From Bacteroidota bacterium (GTDB lineage: Bacteria > Bacteroidota > Bacteroidia > Cytophagales > Cytophagaceae): a stretch of DNA of 64,000 nucleotides. The stretch spans positions 372,001-436,000 of the forward strand of contig JAEWYS010000004.1 in the NCBI GenBank assembly GCA_023458555.1. The letters run 5' to 3'. A program made the translations under genes and the position numbers. The notes under the pieces were generated by a model. It worked only from the letters and a program-made list of their open reading frames with translations. It was not told the DNA's origin and searched no databases. How positions within the stretch are numbered: position 1 is the stretch's first letter; each line of letters opens with the position of its first letter. Of this stretch, positions 18,421 through 27,372 are shown one piece after another.

Positions 18421-19131
18421 ATGGCAGACGTTCATATTCACACTTCCTACAATGTTCATATTCAATATCAGCTCGCTGGTATCGGTGAACGCATCATTGC
18501 GAATCTGATTGATCTGCTTTTCAAAGCTCTTTATTATTTTTCCGTCTTATTTGTTTTTTACTTTCTTAATCTGGAATCCGCGTACGGTCTCATTTTCCTT
18601 ATGCTCCTTCCTGTTCTTATATACAACCCTGTTTGCGAAATACTTTTACAGGGACAAACCCCCGGCATGCGCCTGCGCAACATCAAAGTGATTAGTCTGA
18701 CAGAAAAAGAAGCGACGACAGGTCAATATATTATCCGCTGGATTTTCCGGCTGATTGATGTATCGGTGGCGATGGGCAGTGTTGCCCTTATTTCCATTGC
18801 TGCCAGTCCCAAAAGACAGCGCCTGGGTGATATGGCTGCCGGCACTACGGTTATTAAGCTTAAAAATAAGGTTTCGCAGAAAGATGTTTCTGCTTTGTAT
18901 GAGCTGGATTATAATGAAGGTGTGTATTTTCCCGAAGCGGCCCAGCTTTCAGACCAGGAAATCGCTACCATCCGGGATGTGCTGGCAAGCAATCAGCCAG
19001 CACTGATCCATGCATTGTCGGCAAAGGTCAAAACCAGGCTTTCCATACAAACGAATATGGAGGCGCAGCGATTTCTGTCTCTTATACTGAATGATGCGAT
19101 CCGGTCTCATACGGACCAGAATTTCCGGTAG
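18421..19131 (+). CDS. RDD family membrane protein
   Basis: This 236-residue protein has an RDD domain in its first 150 residues: an Arg near GIGERIIANLIDLLFKAL, the polar QGQTPGMRLRNIKVI loop, and the RRLG-like KRQRLGDMAAGTTVI region. Membrane segments lie at about 35-55, 60-75 and 115-130. A soluble C-terminal helical extension of about 75 residues follows. It is divergent from the SpoIIM gene and converges on the thiamine operon with a 4-bp gap. The standard pairing with SpoIIM supports a shared function. Confidence 0.88.
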   Translation: MADVHIHTSYNVHIQYQLAGIGERIIANLIDLLFKALYYFSVLFVFYFLNLESAYGLIFLMLLPVLIYNPVCEILLQGQTPGMRLRNIKVISLTEKEATTGQYIIRWIFRLIDVSVAMGSVALISIAASPKRQRLGDMAAGTTVIKLKNKVSQKDVSALYELDYNEGVYFPEAAQLSDQEIATIRDVLASNQPALIHALSAKVKTRLSIQTNMEAQRFLSLILNDAIRSHTDQNFR

Positions 19132-19135
19132 GTTA

Positions 19136-20260
19136 TTAGTAGCGTTCCATTTCCGGATCGATCTCTTCTGCCCAGGCGTCAATACCTCCTTCCAGGTTAT
19201 AGAGACGGGTAAAACCCTGTGAAGATAAAAACTGTATCACGGAAGCGCTTCGCATACCATAATGGCAATAAACGATAAGCTTCTTTTCTTTAGGCAATTG
19301 ATGAACGTGTTGTGCGATCAGGCGCATCGGAATATGAATGCCGCCTATATGACATATTTCTCTTTCGAAGTCTTCCCGGACATCCAGCAACTCAATATCT
19401 TCCTTAGTATCCAGTAATTCTCTGAGCTGCTCAGGACTCAACACTCCGGAATCCGGCGCGTGCTTCTCAGCATCTCCTGCACAGAACTGTTCATAGTCGG
19501 CAAAGCCCTTTATGTGGAAATTTTCAGCATTCGCTTTGAACTGTATTATATGAAAGCTCATTGCAAGCAAATCGGTGATAAGCACTTTTCCGCTCAGCAC
19601 ATCGCCCAGGCCCAGCACGATTTTCAATACTTCGTTTGCCTGAAAGGAACCGATTACTCCGGGCAGGACACCAAGTACGCCTATCTGGGAACAATTGGGA
19701 ACTTCTCCGGGAGCGGGCGGCTCGGGAAACAAGCAACGATAGGTTGGCCCTCTTTGACCATCCTGTGTATAATTAAAAACGCTGATCTGTCCCTCAAAGC
19801 GGAAGATGGACCCAAATACCAGCACTTTATCCAGCTGCACACAGGCATCGTTAACAAGGTAGCGGGTCGGAAAATTGTCTGACCCGTCCACAATGATGTC
19901 ATAATCTGCAAAAATATCAAGTATATTGTCTGAGGTCAGTCTTTCGGTAAAGACATCAAACGTTACAAAAGGATTCTGCCGGGAAAGCTTCTCAGCGGCT
20001 GTCACTGCCTTATACTTGCCTACATCTTCAGAGGTATACAGCACCTGTCTCTGAAGATTGCTTTCATCAATACGATCAAAATCGGCAATGGCAATGGTGC
20101 CGATTCCTGCTGCGGTCAGATAGGACAGCACGGGACATCCCAGCCCGCCGGCTCCTACCACAAGGACACGGGCCTTTTTCAGCTTTTCCTGGCCTTCTTT
20201 GCCTATATCCGACAATATAATGTGCCGGTTGTATCGTTTGAGCTCTTCTGTTGTCAGCAT
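19136..20260 (-). CDS. ThiF/MoeB-type adenylyltransferase with C-terminal rhodanese domain
   Basis: This 374-residue protein probably adenylates the C-terminal Gly of ThiS and passes sulfur to it. Residues 1-240 are the E1-like domain: RYNRHIILSDIGKEGQEKL, nucleotide loop VVGAGGLGCPVLSYL and LQRQVLY. Residues 280-370 are a rhodanese domain with active-site loop VYCHYGMRSAS. It is the last gene of the thiamine operon, 35 bp after thiH. The rhodanese fusion could supply the sulfur. MoeB-type activity on molybdopterin synthase is the alternative, but the operon argues for ThiS. Confidence 0.88.
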   Translation of the reverse strand: MLTTEELKRYNRHIILSDIGKEGQEKLKKARVLVVGAGGLGCPVLSYLTAAGIGTIAIADFDRIDESNLQRQVLYTSEDVGKYKAVTAAEKLSRQNPFVTFDVFTERLTSDNILDIFADYDIIVDGSDNFPTRYLVNDACVQLDKVLVFGSIFRFEGQISVFNYTQDGQRGPTYRCLFPEPPAPGEVPNCSQIGVLGVLPGVIGSFQANEVLKIVLGLGDVLSGKVLITDLLAMSFHIIQFKANAENFHIKGFADYEQFCAGDAEKHAPDSGVLSPEQLRELLDTKEDIELLDVREDFEREICHIGGIHIPMRLIAQHVHQLPKEKKLIVYCHYGMRSASVIQFLSSQGFTRLYNLEGGIDAWAEEIDPEMERY

Positions 20261-20295
20261 TTCAGATTTCTGTATACTATTATAGTATCCGGTAT

Positions 20296-21405
20296 TTATC
20301 CGTACACTTCATCCCAGTCTTTCCATACCGCTTCATACCCCTGTTGGCGGATCATTTCCGCTATTTCTGCCGGACTGCGTTCATCACTTATCTCAAACTG
20401 CTCAAGCGCCTGCATACCGGAAGCATAGCCGCCCGGATCTGTTTTGGAGCCTGCACTGATGGAGGTAATTCCCAGACGAATAATATTGTTCCGGAAAACC
20501 TCACTTTCACGGGTCGAGATACTCAGCTCCACTTCTTCATTAAAAATCCGGTAAGCACATATCAGCTGGACCAGCTCGCGGTCCGACATATCGACCTTGG
20601 GCTCCAGATTGCCTGTATAGGGTCTGAGACGCGGGAAAGAGATGGAGTATTTCGTTTTCCAGTACGTACGCTCAAGATAATGCAGATGCATGGCGCAATA
20701 GAAAGAGTCGGTCCTCCAGTCTTCCAGTCCCAGCAATACACCAAGCCCCATTTTGTATATACCTGCCCCGCCAAGACGATCCGGAGTTTCGATCCGATAG
20801 CCAAAATGGCTCTTTTTCCCTTTGGGATGATGAAATTTATAGTTTTCTTCGTGATACGTTTCCTGATATACCAGGACCGTATTCACTCCAAGCCCTGCCA
20901 GTTCCTCATACTCTTCCTGATCCAGCGGCTGTACTTCCAGGCTTATATGCGAAAAATGAGGTCGTATCAGCGGAAGAACTTTGCGGAAATAATCCATTCC
21001 AACCGTCTTATTCGCTTCTCCGGTTACAAGTAATATGTGATCGTAGCCGTACGATTTAATTACCCGGACTTCTTCAAGAATCTGCTGCTCCGTCAGCGTA
21101 ACCCGACGCAGCTTGTTGTCAACGCTAAATCCGCAGTAAGTGCAAATATTCTGACATTCATTACTCAGATACATAGGAATATACATCTGCACCGTCTTGC
21201 CAAAACGCTTTTGTGTGAGCTGATGGCTCAGCACAGCCATCTGTTCCAGAAAAGGAGCAGCGGCCGGTGAAATAAGCGCTTTGAAATCTTCCAGATCCCG
21301 TTTGCTTTTTCCGAGCGCCAGCCGTACATCGTCCTCTGTTTTGGCATATATGGATGCCTGGATCAGATTCCAGTCACTTTTTTCTATTTGATCAATAAAT
21401 GCCAT
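20296..21405 (-). CDS. thiH: 2-iminoacetate synthase
   Basis: This radical SAM enzyme (369 residues) cleaves tyrosine to give dehydroglycine (2-iminoacetate) and p-cresol for thiazole synthesis. ATG 21405 is preferred over the TTG at 21417. The Fe-S cluster motif CX3CX2C is seen in SNECQNICTYCGF around residue 85. Further family stretches are LLVTGEANKTVGMDYF, HISLEVQPL and FPRLRPYTG. It lies 18 bp after thiG. The use of ThiH rather than ThiO suits an organism able to run this step under low oxygen. Confidence 0.95.
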   Translation of the reverse strand: MAFIDQIEKSDWNLIQASIYAKTEDDVRLALGKSKRDLEDFKALISPAAAPFLEQMAVLSHQLTQKRFGKTVQMYIPMYLSNECQNICTYCGFSVDNKLRRVTLTEQQILEEVRVIKSYGYDHILLVTGEANKTVGMDYFRKVLPLIRPHFSHISLEVQPLDQEEYEELAGLGVNTVLVYQETYHEENYKFHHPKGKKSHFGYRIETPDRLGGAGIYKMGLGVLLGLEDWRTDSFYCAMHLHYLERTYWKTKYSISFPRLRPYTGNLEPKVDMSDRELVQLICAYRIFNEEVELSISTRESEVFRNNIIRLGITSISAGSKTDPGGYASGMQALEQFEISDERSPAEIAEMIRQQGYEAVWKDWDEVYG

Positions 21406-21423
21406 ACTCTGTATCAATATCAG

Positions 21424-22194
21424 TTAGAGATCAAGAAAAGCAGTCAACGGACTGCTTGCCACAGCCTGTTTGCTGCCCTTGGCCAGTTTTGCTTCAAAGG
21501 CCATTCGGCCGGCTTCTACAGCCAGCTTAAAAGCCTTGCCCATTGTTACCGGATCAGCCGATACGGCAATTGCCGTATTAACGAGCACAGCGTCTGCTCC
21601 CAGCTCCATCGCCTCTGCCGCATGAGAAGGAGCGCCGATTCCGGCATCAACCACAACAGGTATTTTTGCCTGATCTATAATAATTTCCAGCATGGCTCGT
21701 GTCTGCAAGCCGTTGTTGCTGCCAATCGGTGATCCAAGGGGCATTACCGCTGCGGTTCCGGCTTCTTCAAGCCGTTTGCACAATACGGGATCCGCATTGA
21801 CATAGGGCAATACAATAAAGCCAAGCTTTACAAGCTCTTCCGCGGCTTTCAGTGTTTCGATCGGATCCGGAAGCAGATATTTCGGATCCGGATGAATTTC
21901 CAGCTTCAGCCAGTTCGTTTCCAGCGCTTCCCTGGCAAGCTGCGCGGCAAAAACCGCCTCTCTGGCTGTTCGCACACCGGAAGTATTTGGAAGAAGATGA
22001 AACTGCTCGTGCATCAGATGCTTTAGTATATCATCCTCTTTATCCTCCGCGTCAACCCGCTTCATGGCTACAGTCACCAGTTCGCTTCCGGAGGCCAGCA
22101 ATGCTTCTTCCATCATCGTGGAGGAACTGAATTTACCGGTCCCGGTAAATAACCTGGAAGTAAAAACTTTATCTCCTATTTTTAAAGGCTCCAT
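21424..22194 (-). CDS. thiG: Thiazole synthase
   Basis: This 256-residue TIM-barrel enzyme joins DXP, ThiS-thiocarboxylate and dehydroglycine to make the thiazole phosphate. The N-terminus shows FTSRLFTGTGKFSS, the Schiff-base Lys lies in LVTVAMKRVDAED, and later strands are LPYVNADPVL, MPLGSPIGSNNGL and VVVDAGIGAPSHAAEAMELG. Length matches the family. It starts right after the thiE stop, with no gap. Confidence 0.97.
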   Translation of the reverse strand: MEPLKIGDKVFTSRLFTGTGKFSSSTMMEEALLASGSELVTVAMKRVDAEDKEDDILKHLMHEQFHLLPNTSGVRTAREAVFAAQLAREALETNWLKLEIHPDPKYLLPDPIETLKAAEELVKLGFIVLPYVNADPVLCKRLEEAGTAAVMPLGSPIGSNNGLQTRAMLEIIIDQAKIPVVVDAGIGAPSHAAEAMELGADAVLVNTAIAVSADPVTMGKAFKLAVEAGRMAFEAKLAKGSKQAVASSPLTAFLDL

Positions 22195-22857
22195 TTATAT
22201 CTCCTTTGAAAGACGTTCTTTAATCGTTTGAAATTTTTCTGTAAAAAACTTCATAGCTCTTGCCGGATTTTCCGACGTATTGATTACAGAAGATATGGCA
22301 ACTCCGGATACTCCGGTCGCCAATATGGCTTCTATATCATCCGGCAAAATTCCCCCGATCGCAATGACCGGTGTCCGGATACCCTTGCTTCTGCAAAAAA
22401 CAGATAATCTCTGATACCCTTCCAGCCCAACAACCGGGCTTAGATTTTTTTTGGTTGTGGTAAACCGAAACGGGCCATACCCTATATAATTGACACCTTT
22501 TTCCGCCAGACGCTCCACATCTTCCAGGGTATTGGCTGTTCCCCCGATAATCATCGTATTACCTACTATTTTTCTGGCTTCCTGAGGATCCATATCATTT
22601 TTACCCAGATGTAAGCCATACGCTTCCACTTCTGCCGCCACCTTCGGATAGTCATTAATGATCAATCGGGCTTTGTAGCGGTCACATAACGCTTTTACAC
22701 GAATAGCCCTCTGTAATACTTTCTCTTCCGGCTGATCTTTGATACGCAGCTGAATCCAGTCAGCACCTCCGATGCAGGCCTGCTCGATAAGTTCCAGCTC
22801 TTCTTTGCCAGGTATGGTATCCTGACTTATATAATGTACAGCAGCAATCTCAGACAT
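22195..22857 (-). CDS. thiE: Thiamine-phosphate synthase
   Basis: This enzyme couples HMP-PP with thiazole phosphate to give thiamine phosphate. ATG 22857 is chosen because it gives an 8-bp overlap with thiD and a normal start (MSEIAAVHYIS); an upstream ATG at 22881 adds eight residues. All family motifs are present: DWIQLRIKD, LIINDYPKVA with the ND pair, GLHLGKNDM, the phosphate loop GPFRFTTTKK and PVIAIGGI. Compared with the second ThiE-like protein nearby, this one has the full catalytic set and should be the true enzyme. Confidence 0.95.
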   Translation of the reverse strand: MSEIAAVHYISQDTIPGKEELELIEQACIGGADWIQLRIKDQPEEKVLQRAIRVKALCDRYKARLIINDYPKVAAEVEAYGLHLGKNDMDPQEARKIVGNTMIIGGTANTLEDVERLAEKGVNYIGYGPFRFTTTKKNLSPVVGLEGYQRLSVFCRSKGIRTPVIAIGGILPDDIEAILATGVSGVAISSVINTSENPARAMKFFTEKFQTIKERLSKEI

Positions 22858-23596
22858 AATGAAATCCCAGTAAACTTTCATGACTGCGGATATAATCCGT
22901 CACATATTCCTTAGCTTCTCTGCATGCATCACCCAATTCATATCCTTTGGCAAGATTCGTCAGAATCGCAGCAGAAAACACACATCCTGTACCATGCTTC
23001 TCATAAGGCAGTCTGGCTCCTTTAAAGAAACTTTCCCGACCGGAAACTTCAATCAGCAGATCGGTAGCTTTATCCATGCTGTGACCTCCTTTCAACATTA
23101 CATTGCAAAAGTGCGACAGCTCACGGGCTGCCGTAAGATCATCCCTGCCCGGAACCAGTATCCTGATTTCGTTGAGATTGGGCGTAATAAGGTATAATCT
23201 GGACAAAATCCGTACAAGCTGATCCCAATCCGTAGATTCATGAAATGTAAAACCCGCAGAGGCTTTCAGAATCGGATCCCATATTATCTTACAATCCGGT
23301 CTGAGTTCAGTCAGGTGTTTGATAATGATTTCCAGCACATCGAGGTGCTGCACAAGTCCGATTTTTATCCATTCAAAGGTTCTTGTCCTGAATAAGATAT
23401 CCGTCTGACGAAGAATGTCCTGACCGGAAACCCAGTCAACTGCGACAAACTCCTTTTCATTCTGATAGGTCAGGGATGTTGAAACAGCCTGACCATATAC
23501 CTTATTTATCTCAAATGTCTTAATATCAGCCAGAATTCCGGCACCAGCGCTCGGATCAAATCCGGCTATGGTCAATACGCAGGGTCTGTCTTCCAT
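22850..23596 (-). CDS. thiD: Hydroxymethylpyrimidine/phosphomethylpyrimidine kinase
   Basis: This 248-residue ribokinase-fold enzyme makes HMP-PP from HMP or HMP-P. The N-terminal motif is TIAGFDPSAGAGILADIKTF and the C-terminal anion-hole region is GTGCVFSAAILTNLAKG. It overlaps tenI upstream by 25 bp and thiE downstream by 8 bp. Some residues in the middle (FCNVMLKGGHS) match the usual LVKGGH stretch. Length is slightly short but normal for Bacteroidota. Confidence 0.93.
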   Translation of the reverse strand: MEDRPCVLTIAGFDPSAGAGILADIKTFEINKVYGQAVSTSLTYQNEKEFVAVDWVSGQDILRQTDILFRTRTFEWIKIGLVQHLDVLEIIIKHLTELRPDCKIIWDPILKASAGFTFHESTDWDQLVRILSRLYLITPNLNEIRILVPGRDDLTAARELSHFCNVMLKGGHSMDKATDLLIEVSGRESFFKGARLPYEKHGTGCVFSAAILTNLAKGYELGDACREAKEYVTDYIRSHESLLGFHYV

Positions 23597-24222
23597 ATGA
23601 GTGAATTTCCCGTTTCCTGGATTTGTTTAAGGATTTGAACTATTTCATGGCAGTTTCTCTGCTTTTTAAAAGGCTCCCAGATGGCACCTAACAGGGCTGC
23701 TCCGGCAAAACCTTTACCTGACAGCCTATGTAATGTATTATGATTAATACCGCCTAAGGCAACAATCCGGCAGTCTGTATCCGGCAATTGCAACAGATCC
23801 TGACCGGTGCTGTATCCCGGCTTACTGATACTCCCGAATACAGGACTCAGAAAGAAATAGGCAGGCTTAAAGCCACTCTCCGGTATATCTTCCGTGCTAT
23901 GCAAGGCACAGGAAAGACTCAACCCTTTTTTCTTAAGATCTGACGCGAGTTTTTTCAGCTCCGCATCCGGTGTCTGTTTGTATTGTATTTCTTTGAGATG
24001 AATCCCTTTCAGATTAAACCGGTTTATAAGCGGATAATGCTGATGCAGCACTATCCGCCTCATAAAAGCAGGTTTTATTTTTTTCAGATATTCATCCAGC
24101 TGTTGCTCTTCCGCATCCGGTTTCCGAAGATGAAGCAACTCCAGTCCGGCTTCAAAAAGAGCATGGACCGCTTCGTGCTCACCCTGTATAAATTCCGGAT
24201 CAGAAACAACAATCAGCTTCAC
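23572..24222 (-). CDS. ThiE/TenI-like protein
   Basis: This 216-residue TIM-barrel protein of the thiamine-phosphate synthase superfamily starts at GTG 24222 in a GTGA overlap with the thiC stop. It keeps LELLHLRKPD, GIHLKE, the SPVFGSISKPGY loop and VALGGI. The ND pair of true ThiE is replaced by a His-rich stretch (LHQHYPLINRF), and the HLGxxD segment lacks its Asp. It therefore looks like TenI, the thiazole tautomerase, or a salvage relative. A full thiE is encoded two genes on, which supports this reading. Confidence 0.82.
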   Translation of the reverse strand: MKLIVVSDPEFIQGEHEAVHALFEAGLELLHLRKPDAEEQQLDEYLKKIKPAFMRRIVLHQHYPLINRFNLKGIHLKEIQYKQTPDAELKKLASDLKKKGLSLSCALHSTEDIPESGFKPAYFFLSPVFGSISKPGYSTGQDLLQLPDTDCRIVALGGINHNTLHRLSGKGFAGAALLGAIWEPFKKQRNCHEIVQILKQIQETGNSLIWKTDPAY

Positions 24223-26078
24223 AGATACAATTCGCCGCCGGTTTCTACAAATTCCTTCGCTTTCTTTTCCATACCTTTCTGAAAGGCATCTTCTTCGGAA
24301 ATCCCCTGTTTCTCAGCAAAATCCCGAACATCCTGAGTAATTTTCATACTACAGAAATTAGGTCCGCACATCGAACAGAAATGGGCGACTTTCGCACCTT
24401 CCGCAGGCAGGGTTTCATCATGAAACTCTCTGGCCGTATCCGGATCCAGCGAAAGATTGAACTGATCTTCCCAACGGAATTCAAACCGGGCTTTGCTCAG
24501 CGCATTGTCTCTGATCTGGGCGCCGGGATGACCCTTTGCAAGATCTGCCGCATGGGCTGCTATCTTGTATGTGATAACTCCGTCCTTTACGTCTTTTTTG
24601 TTTGGCAATCCGAGATGCTCTTTCGGAGTTACATAGCACAGCATCGCACAGCCAAACCAGCCGATCATGGCGGCTCCTATGCCAGAGGTGATATGGTCAT
24701 ATCCCGGAGCAATATCAGTAGTCAGCGGTCCAAGCGTGTAGAACGGCGCTTCATCACATTCTTTCAGCTGCTTGTCCATATTTTCTTTGATAAGGTGCAT
24801 TGGTACGTGACCAGGACCTTCAATCATTACCTGCACATCATGCTTCCAGGCTATCTTTGTCAGTTCGCCAAGTGTCTCCAGCTCTCCGAACTGCGCCGCA
24901 TCATTGGCATCAGCCAGTGAACCGGGACGAAGCCCATCGCCAAGTGAGAACGATACATCATAGGCTTTCATGATCTCGCATATCTCTTCGAAGTGCGTAT
25001 AAAGGAAGTTTTCTTTATGATGCGCCAGACACCATTTTGCCATGATTGATCCGCCACGGCTTACAATACCGGTCACCCGTTTTGCAGTCAGTGGCACATA
25101 GCGTAGTAATACTCCTGCATGAATCGTGAAGTAGTCTACTCCCTGCTCAGCCTGCTCGATCAGCGTATCTCTGAACAGTTCCCAGGTAAGATCTTCTGCC
25201 TTACCATTTACTTTTTCAAGCGCCTGATAGATTGGCACGGTTCCGATCGGCACAGGAGAGTTCCGGATGATCCATTCACGGGTTTCATGTATATTTTTTC
25301 CGGTAGACAGATCCATAATGGTATCTGCACCCCAGCGACAAGCCCAGACCGCTTTTTCTACTTCTTCCTCGATGGATGAAGTGACGGCCGAGTTTCCGAT
25401 ATTCGCATTTATTTTTACCAGGAAATTACGACCAATAATCATCGGCTCAATTTCCGGATGGTTTATATTGGCCGGAATAATCGCTCTGCCTCTCGCAATC
25501 TCATCTCTTACAAATTCGGGAGTAATCAGACCTTTAGGTGTATTGGCTCCGAAGTTTTGCCCCGGATGCTGCTGGCCCAGCTCTTTCAATTCTTCGATTC
25601 GCTGGTTTTCCCGAATAGCGATGTATTCCATCTCCGGGGTTATAATACCTTTGCGCGCATAATGCAGCTGTGTTACATTCTCCCCTTTTTTTGCCTTTAA
25701 CGGTTTCTTCAAATGTTCAAAACGCAGTACATCCAGTTCTTTGTCATCAAGCCGCTGCTGTCCGTATTCCGATGATACGCCAGACAGCTCTTCTACATTT
25801 CCTCTGTCCAGAATCCATTGTTCTCTGAGCTTGGGCAGTCCTTTGCGCACATCAATTTCCACATTGGGATCTGTATAAGGCCCGCTGGTATCATACACAG
25901 TGACGGAAGGATTCTTTTCTGCCGGTTTACCGGAAAATTTATACTCTGTATCAGAAACTTGAATTTCCCTCATGGCAACCCTGATATCATGGATCTTACC
26001 GGGCACATATATCTTTTGCGATTTTGGAAAGGGTGTCCGCGTAATGCTTTCCTGAGTTGGTGTTTTTTCTTTTCTCAT
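24219..26078 (-). CDS. thiC: Phosphomethylpyrimidine synthase
   Basis: This 619-residue non-canonical radical SAM enzyme converts AIR to HMP-P. The C-terminal cluster motif CX2CX4C is seen as CSMCGPNFC. Other signatures are NANIGNSAV, DLSTGKNIHETREWI, FTIHAGVLLRYVPLT, SRGGSIMAKWCLAHHKENF, EGPGHVPMHLIKENM and TSGIGAAMIGWFG. The N-terminal ThiC-associated domain is present. It is 106 bp downstream of thiS. Confidence 0.98.
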   Translation of the reverse strand: MRKEKTPTQESITRTPFPKSQKIYVPGKIHDIRVAMREIQVSDTEYKFSGKPAEKNPSVTVYDTSGPYTDPNVEIDVRKGLPKLREQWILDRGNVEELSGVSSEYGQQRLDDKELDVLRFEHLKKPLKAKKGENVTQLHYARKGIITPEMEYIAIRENQRIEELKELGQQHPGQNFGANTPKGLITPEFVRDEIARGRAIIPANINHPEIEPMIIGRNFLVKINANIGNSAVTSSIEEEVEKAVWACRWGADTIMDLSTGKNIHETREWIIRNSPVPIGTVPIYQALEKVNGKAEDLTWELFRDTLIEQAEQGVDYFTIHAGVLLRYVPLTAKRVTGIVSRGGSIMAKWCLAHHKENFLYTHFEEICEIMKAYDVSFSLGDGLRPGSLADANDAAQFGELETLGELTKIAWKHDVQVMIEGPGHVPMHLIKENMDKQLKECDEAPFYTLGPLTTDIAPGYDHITSGIGAAMIGWFGCAMLCYVTPKEHLGLPNKKDVKDGVITYKIAAHAADLAKGHPGAQIRDNALSKARFEFRWEDQFNLSLDPDTAREFHDETLPAEGAKVAHFCSMCGPNFCSMKITQDVRDFAEKQGISEEDAFQKGMEKKAKEFVETGGELYL

Positions 26079-26184
26079 ACTTTTTTGTATTAAATAGTGA
26101 GTAAGCCGGCATACAGCAGTTTTCGCCTTATGCCTTATAATTATTTAAGATCACTCTTATTAAAGACTTGTTTTTAAGAAGGAA

Positions 26185-26388
26185 TCAGCCTCCCTGCGTC
26201 GCTCTGATAATGGTTACCTTATCCAGTTCATTCAAACTGTAAGTTTCCCACTCGGATTTGGGTACAACCTGATCATTAACCGCAAGCGCAAGCCCGCGAC
26301 CACTTTGCAACTGCAGGTCCTGCACCAGTTGAACAATTGAGAGCCGACCTGAAAATTCTTTCTTCTGATTATTGATAAATAGCACCAT
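26185..26388 (-). CDS. thiS: Sulfur carrier protein ThiS
   Basis: This 67-residue beta-grasp protein carries thiazole sulfur as a C-terminal thiocarboxylate. It begins MVLFINNQKKEFSG at ATG 26388 and ends in ATQGG, the diglycine that ThiF adenylates. It is the first gene after the TPP riboswitch. Longer starts further upstream would run into the riboswitch sequence and are not real. Confidence 0.95.
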   Translation of the reverse strand: MVLFINNQKKEFSGRLSIVQLVQDLQLQSGRGLALAVNDQVVPKSEWETYSLNELDKVTIIRATQGG

Positions 26389-26442
26389 ATTGATACAATT
26401 AGACAAAAAAACTCTATGGGTGCTATAAAAGCAGGATCCGAC

Positions 26443-26528
26443 TTTTCCCTTCGCCCGCATTATCGGGAATCAGGTTCGGAGGGTATTTCTCAGCTCTATA
26501 CCTAAAATGAAGGAAGAACACCCCTAAA
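26443..26528 (-). promoter_or_regulatory. TPP riboswitch (THI element)
   Basis: Read on the minus strand this stretch contains the conserved parts of the THI box in order: GGGGTG, GCTGAGA, ATACCC, CGAACCTGAT, and then GATAATGCGGGCGAAGGGA (the usual consensus is close to ATAATGCCGGCGAAGGGA). It lies about 55 bases ahead of the thiS ATG. In Bacteroidota such elements act by premature termination or by hiding the start site. The short T run further down (near 26404-26410) could be part of the switch. Binding of TPP should turn the whole thi operon down. Confidence 0.95.
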
Positions 26529-26542
26529 GTCTGTTTGTATTG

Positions 26543-26574
26543 TAAAGGTATGCCTTTTTAACACGAAAGGCAAG
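26543..26574 (-). promoter_or_regulatory. Probable promoter of the thiamine operon
   Basis: On the minus strand TACCTTTA (26543-26550) matches the -7 consensus TAnnTTTG at seven of eight positions. CTTG (26571-26574) lies 20 bases upstream, close to the -33 TTTG. It is placed just ahead of the riboswitch, as expected. Confidence 0.5.
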
Positions 26575-26893
26575 CAGATTGTTTCTATCTTTCGTCGATT
26601 AATTATCCGGGATCATACTATCATGTATATCAGCCTGTCATATTTGAGGGGGAAGATTTAAAGCCCGATGCTCAGGGATTACAGCCGGGAGTTGAGATTC
26701 CGAAGCTTTTTATTGTCGGAACTTCGGGAGGGATAGGGACCAATGATTTATAATTCATAAAAAGATTGATGCAGGAGACTTCGAGGAGTCTCCGCTGTTC
26801 CGCTTAAAATCAGAGACATGCTCTTTAGTGCTTAATCCCGAAAAAATATCGGCAGAGTCATTCCTGAAAGCTTTGGCATTTAGCTTATATTGA
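26562..26893 (+). pseudogene. Probable decayed gene end ahead of the T6SS cluster
   Basis: No intact gene is present in this stretch, but two plus-strand reading frames look like real protein. The first (26562-26752) reads INYPGSYYHVYQPVIFEGED and then LKPDAQGLQPGVEIPKLFIV. The second, in another frame (about 26747-26893), reads DAGDFEESPLFRLKSETCSL and then VLNPEKISAESFLKALA, ending with a stop at 26891-26893. Neither has a usable start. The simplest reading is the 3' end of a broken gene with at least one frameshift. I cannot name the family. It overlaps the start of the thi promoter region, so its 5' part is already gone. Confidence 0.35.
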
Positions 26894-26921
26894 GCTATAT
26901 TTATACTACTTTTTAGACTGA

Positions 26922-27365
26922 ATGGCTATGAATCAGGATTTTTATAAATATCCTCTTGATTTAAGAAGAATTTTTCAAAGCAGGCAATTAGTAAAATGTG
27001 ATATCGGAGAAGCTATTTCTCAGAATATTCAGCTCATTATTGTCAGCCACAACGGAGAGCATCGTTATAATCAGACTTTTGGCTGCGAAATATGGGATAT
27101 GGATTTTGATATGATCATGAGCACCAAAATCTGGGAAGAGAAATTACGTCGCTCGCTTTTAAAAGCTATTTCTGAAAACGAAAAGAAAATCGAGCAGGTA
27201 GAGGTCGATGTAAAGGTTTCCGAAGTTGAAAAGACTTATAACAAGGAGCAATACACCACTATCAAGCGCCAGGTTGACATTTTTATTCATGCAATCATTT
27301 CAGAAACCGGTGAGAAATACCACTTTCACACCAATCTTTATCTAAGCCCTATTTCATACAATTAA
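26922..27365 (+). CDS. tssE: T6SS baseplate protein TssE (gp25-like)
   Basis: This 147-residue protein has the gp25-like fold used in the phage-like baseplate that starts sheath assembly. The region ISQNIQLIIVSHNGEHRYNQ followed by FGCEIWDMDFD fits the conserved TssE core, with the later VDVKVSEVEKT strand. The start is ATG 26922 or 26928. It is followed after 7 bp by tssF, so the two baseplate wedge subunits are translated together. The T6SS context makes the call strong even though Bacteroidota TssE is divergent. Confidence 0.85.
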   Translation: MAMNQDFYKYPLDLRRIFQSRQLVKCDIGEAISQNIQLIIVSHNGEHRYNQTFGCEIWDMDFDMIMSTKIWEEKLRRSLLKAISENEKKIEQVEVDVKVSEVEKTYNKEQYTTIKRQVDIFIHAIISETGEKYHFHTNLYLSPISYN

Positions 27366-27372
27366 GCCTGTC

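Noticed and set aside
26595..26752. LysM-domain gene of the T6SS
   Set aside because: The LQPGVEIP stretch recalls the end of a LysM repeat, but no full repeat can be built and there is no start codon.
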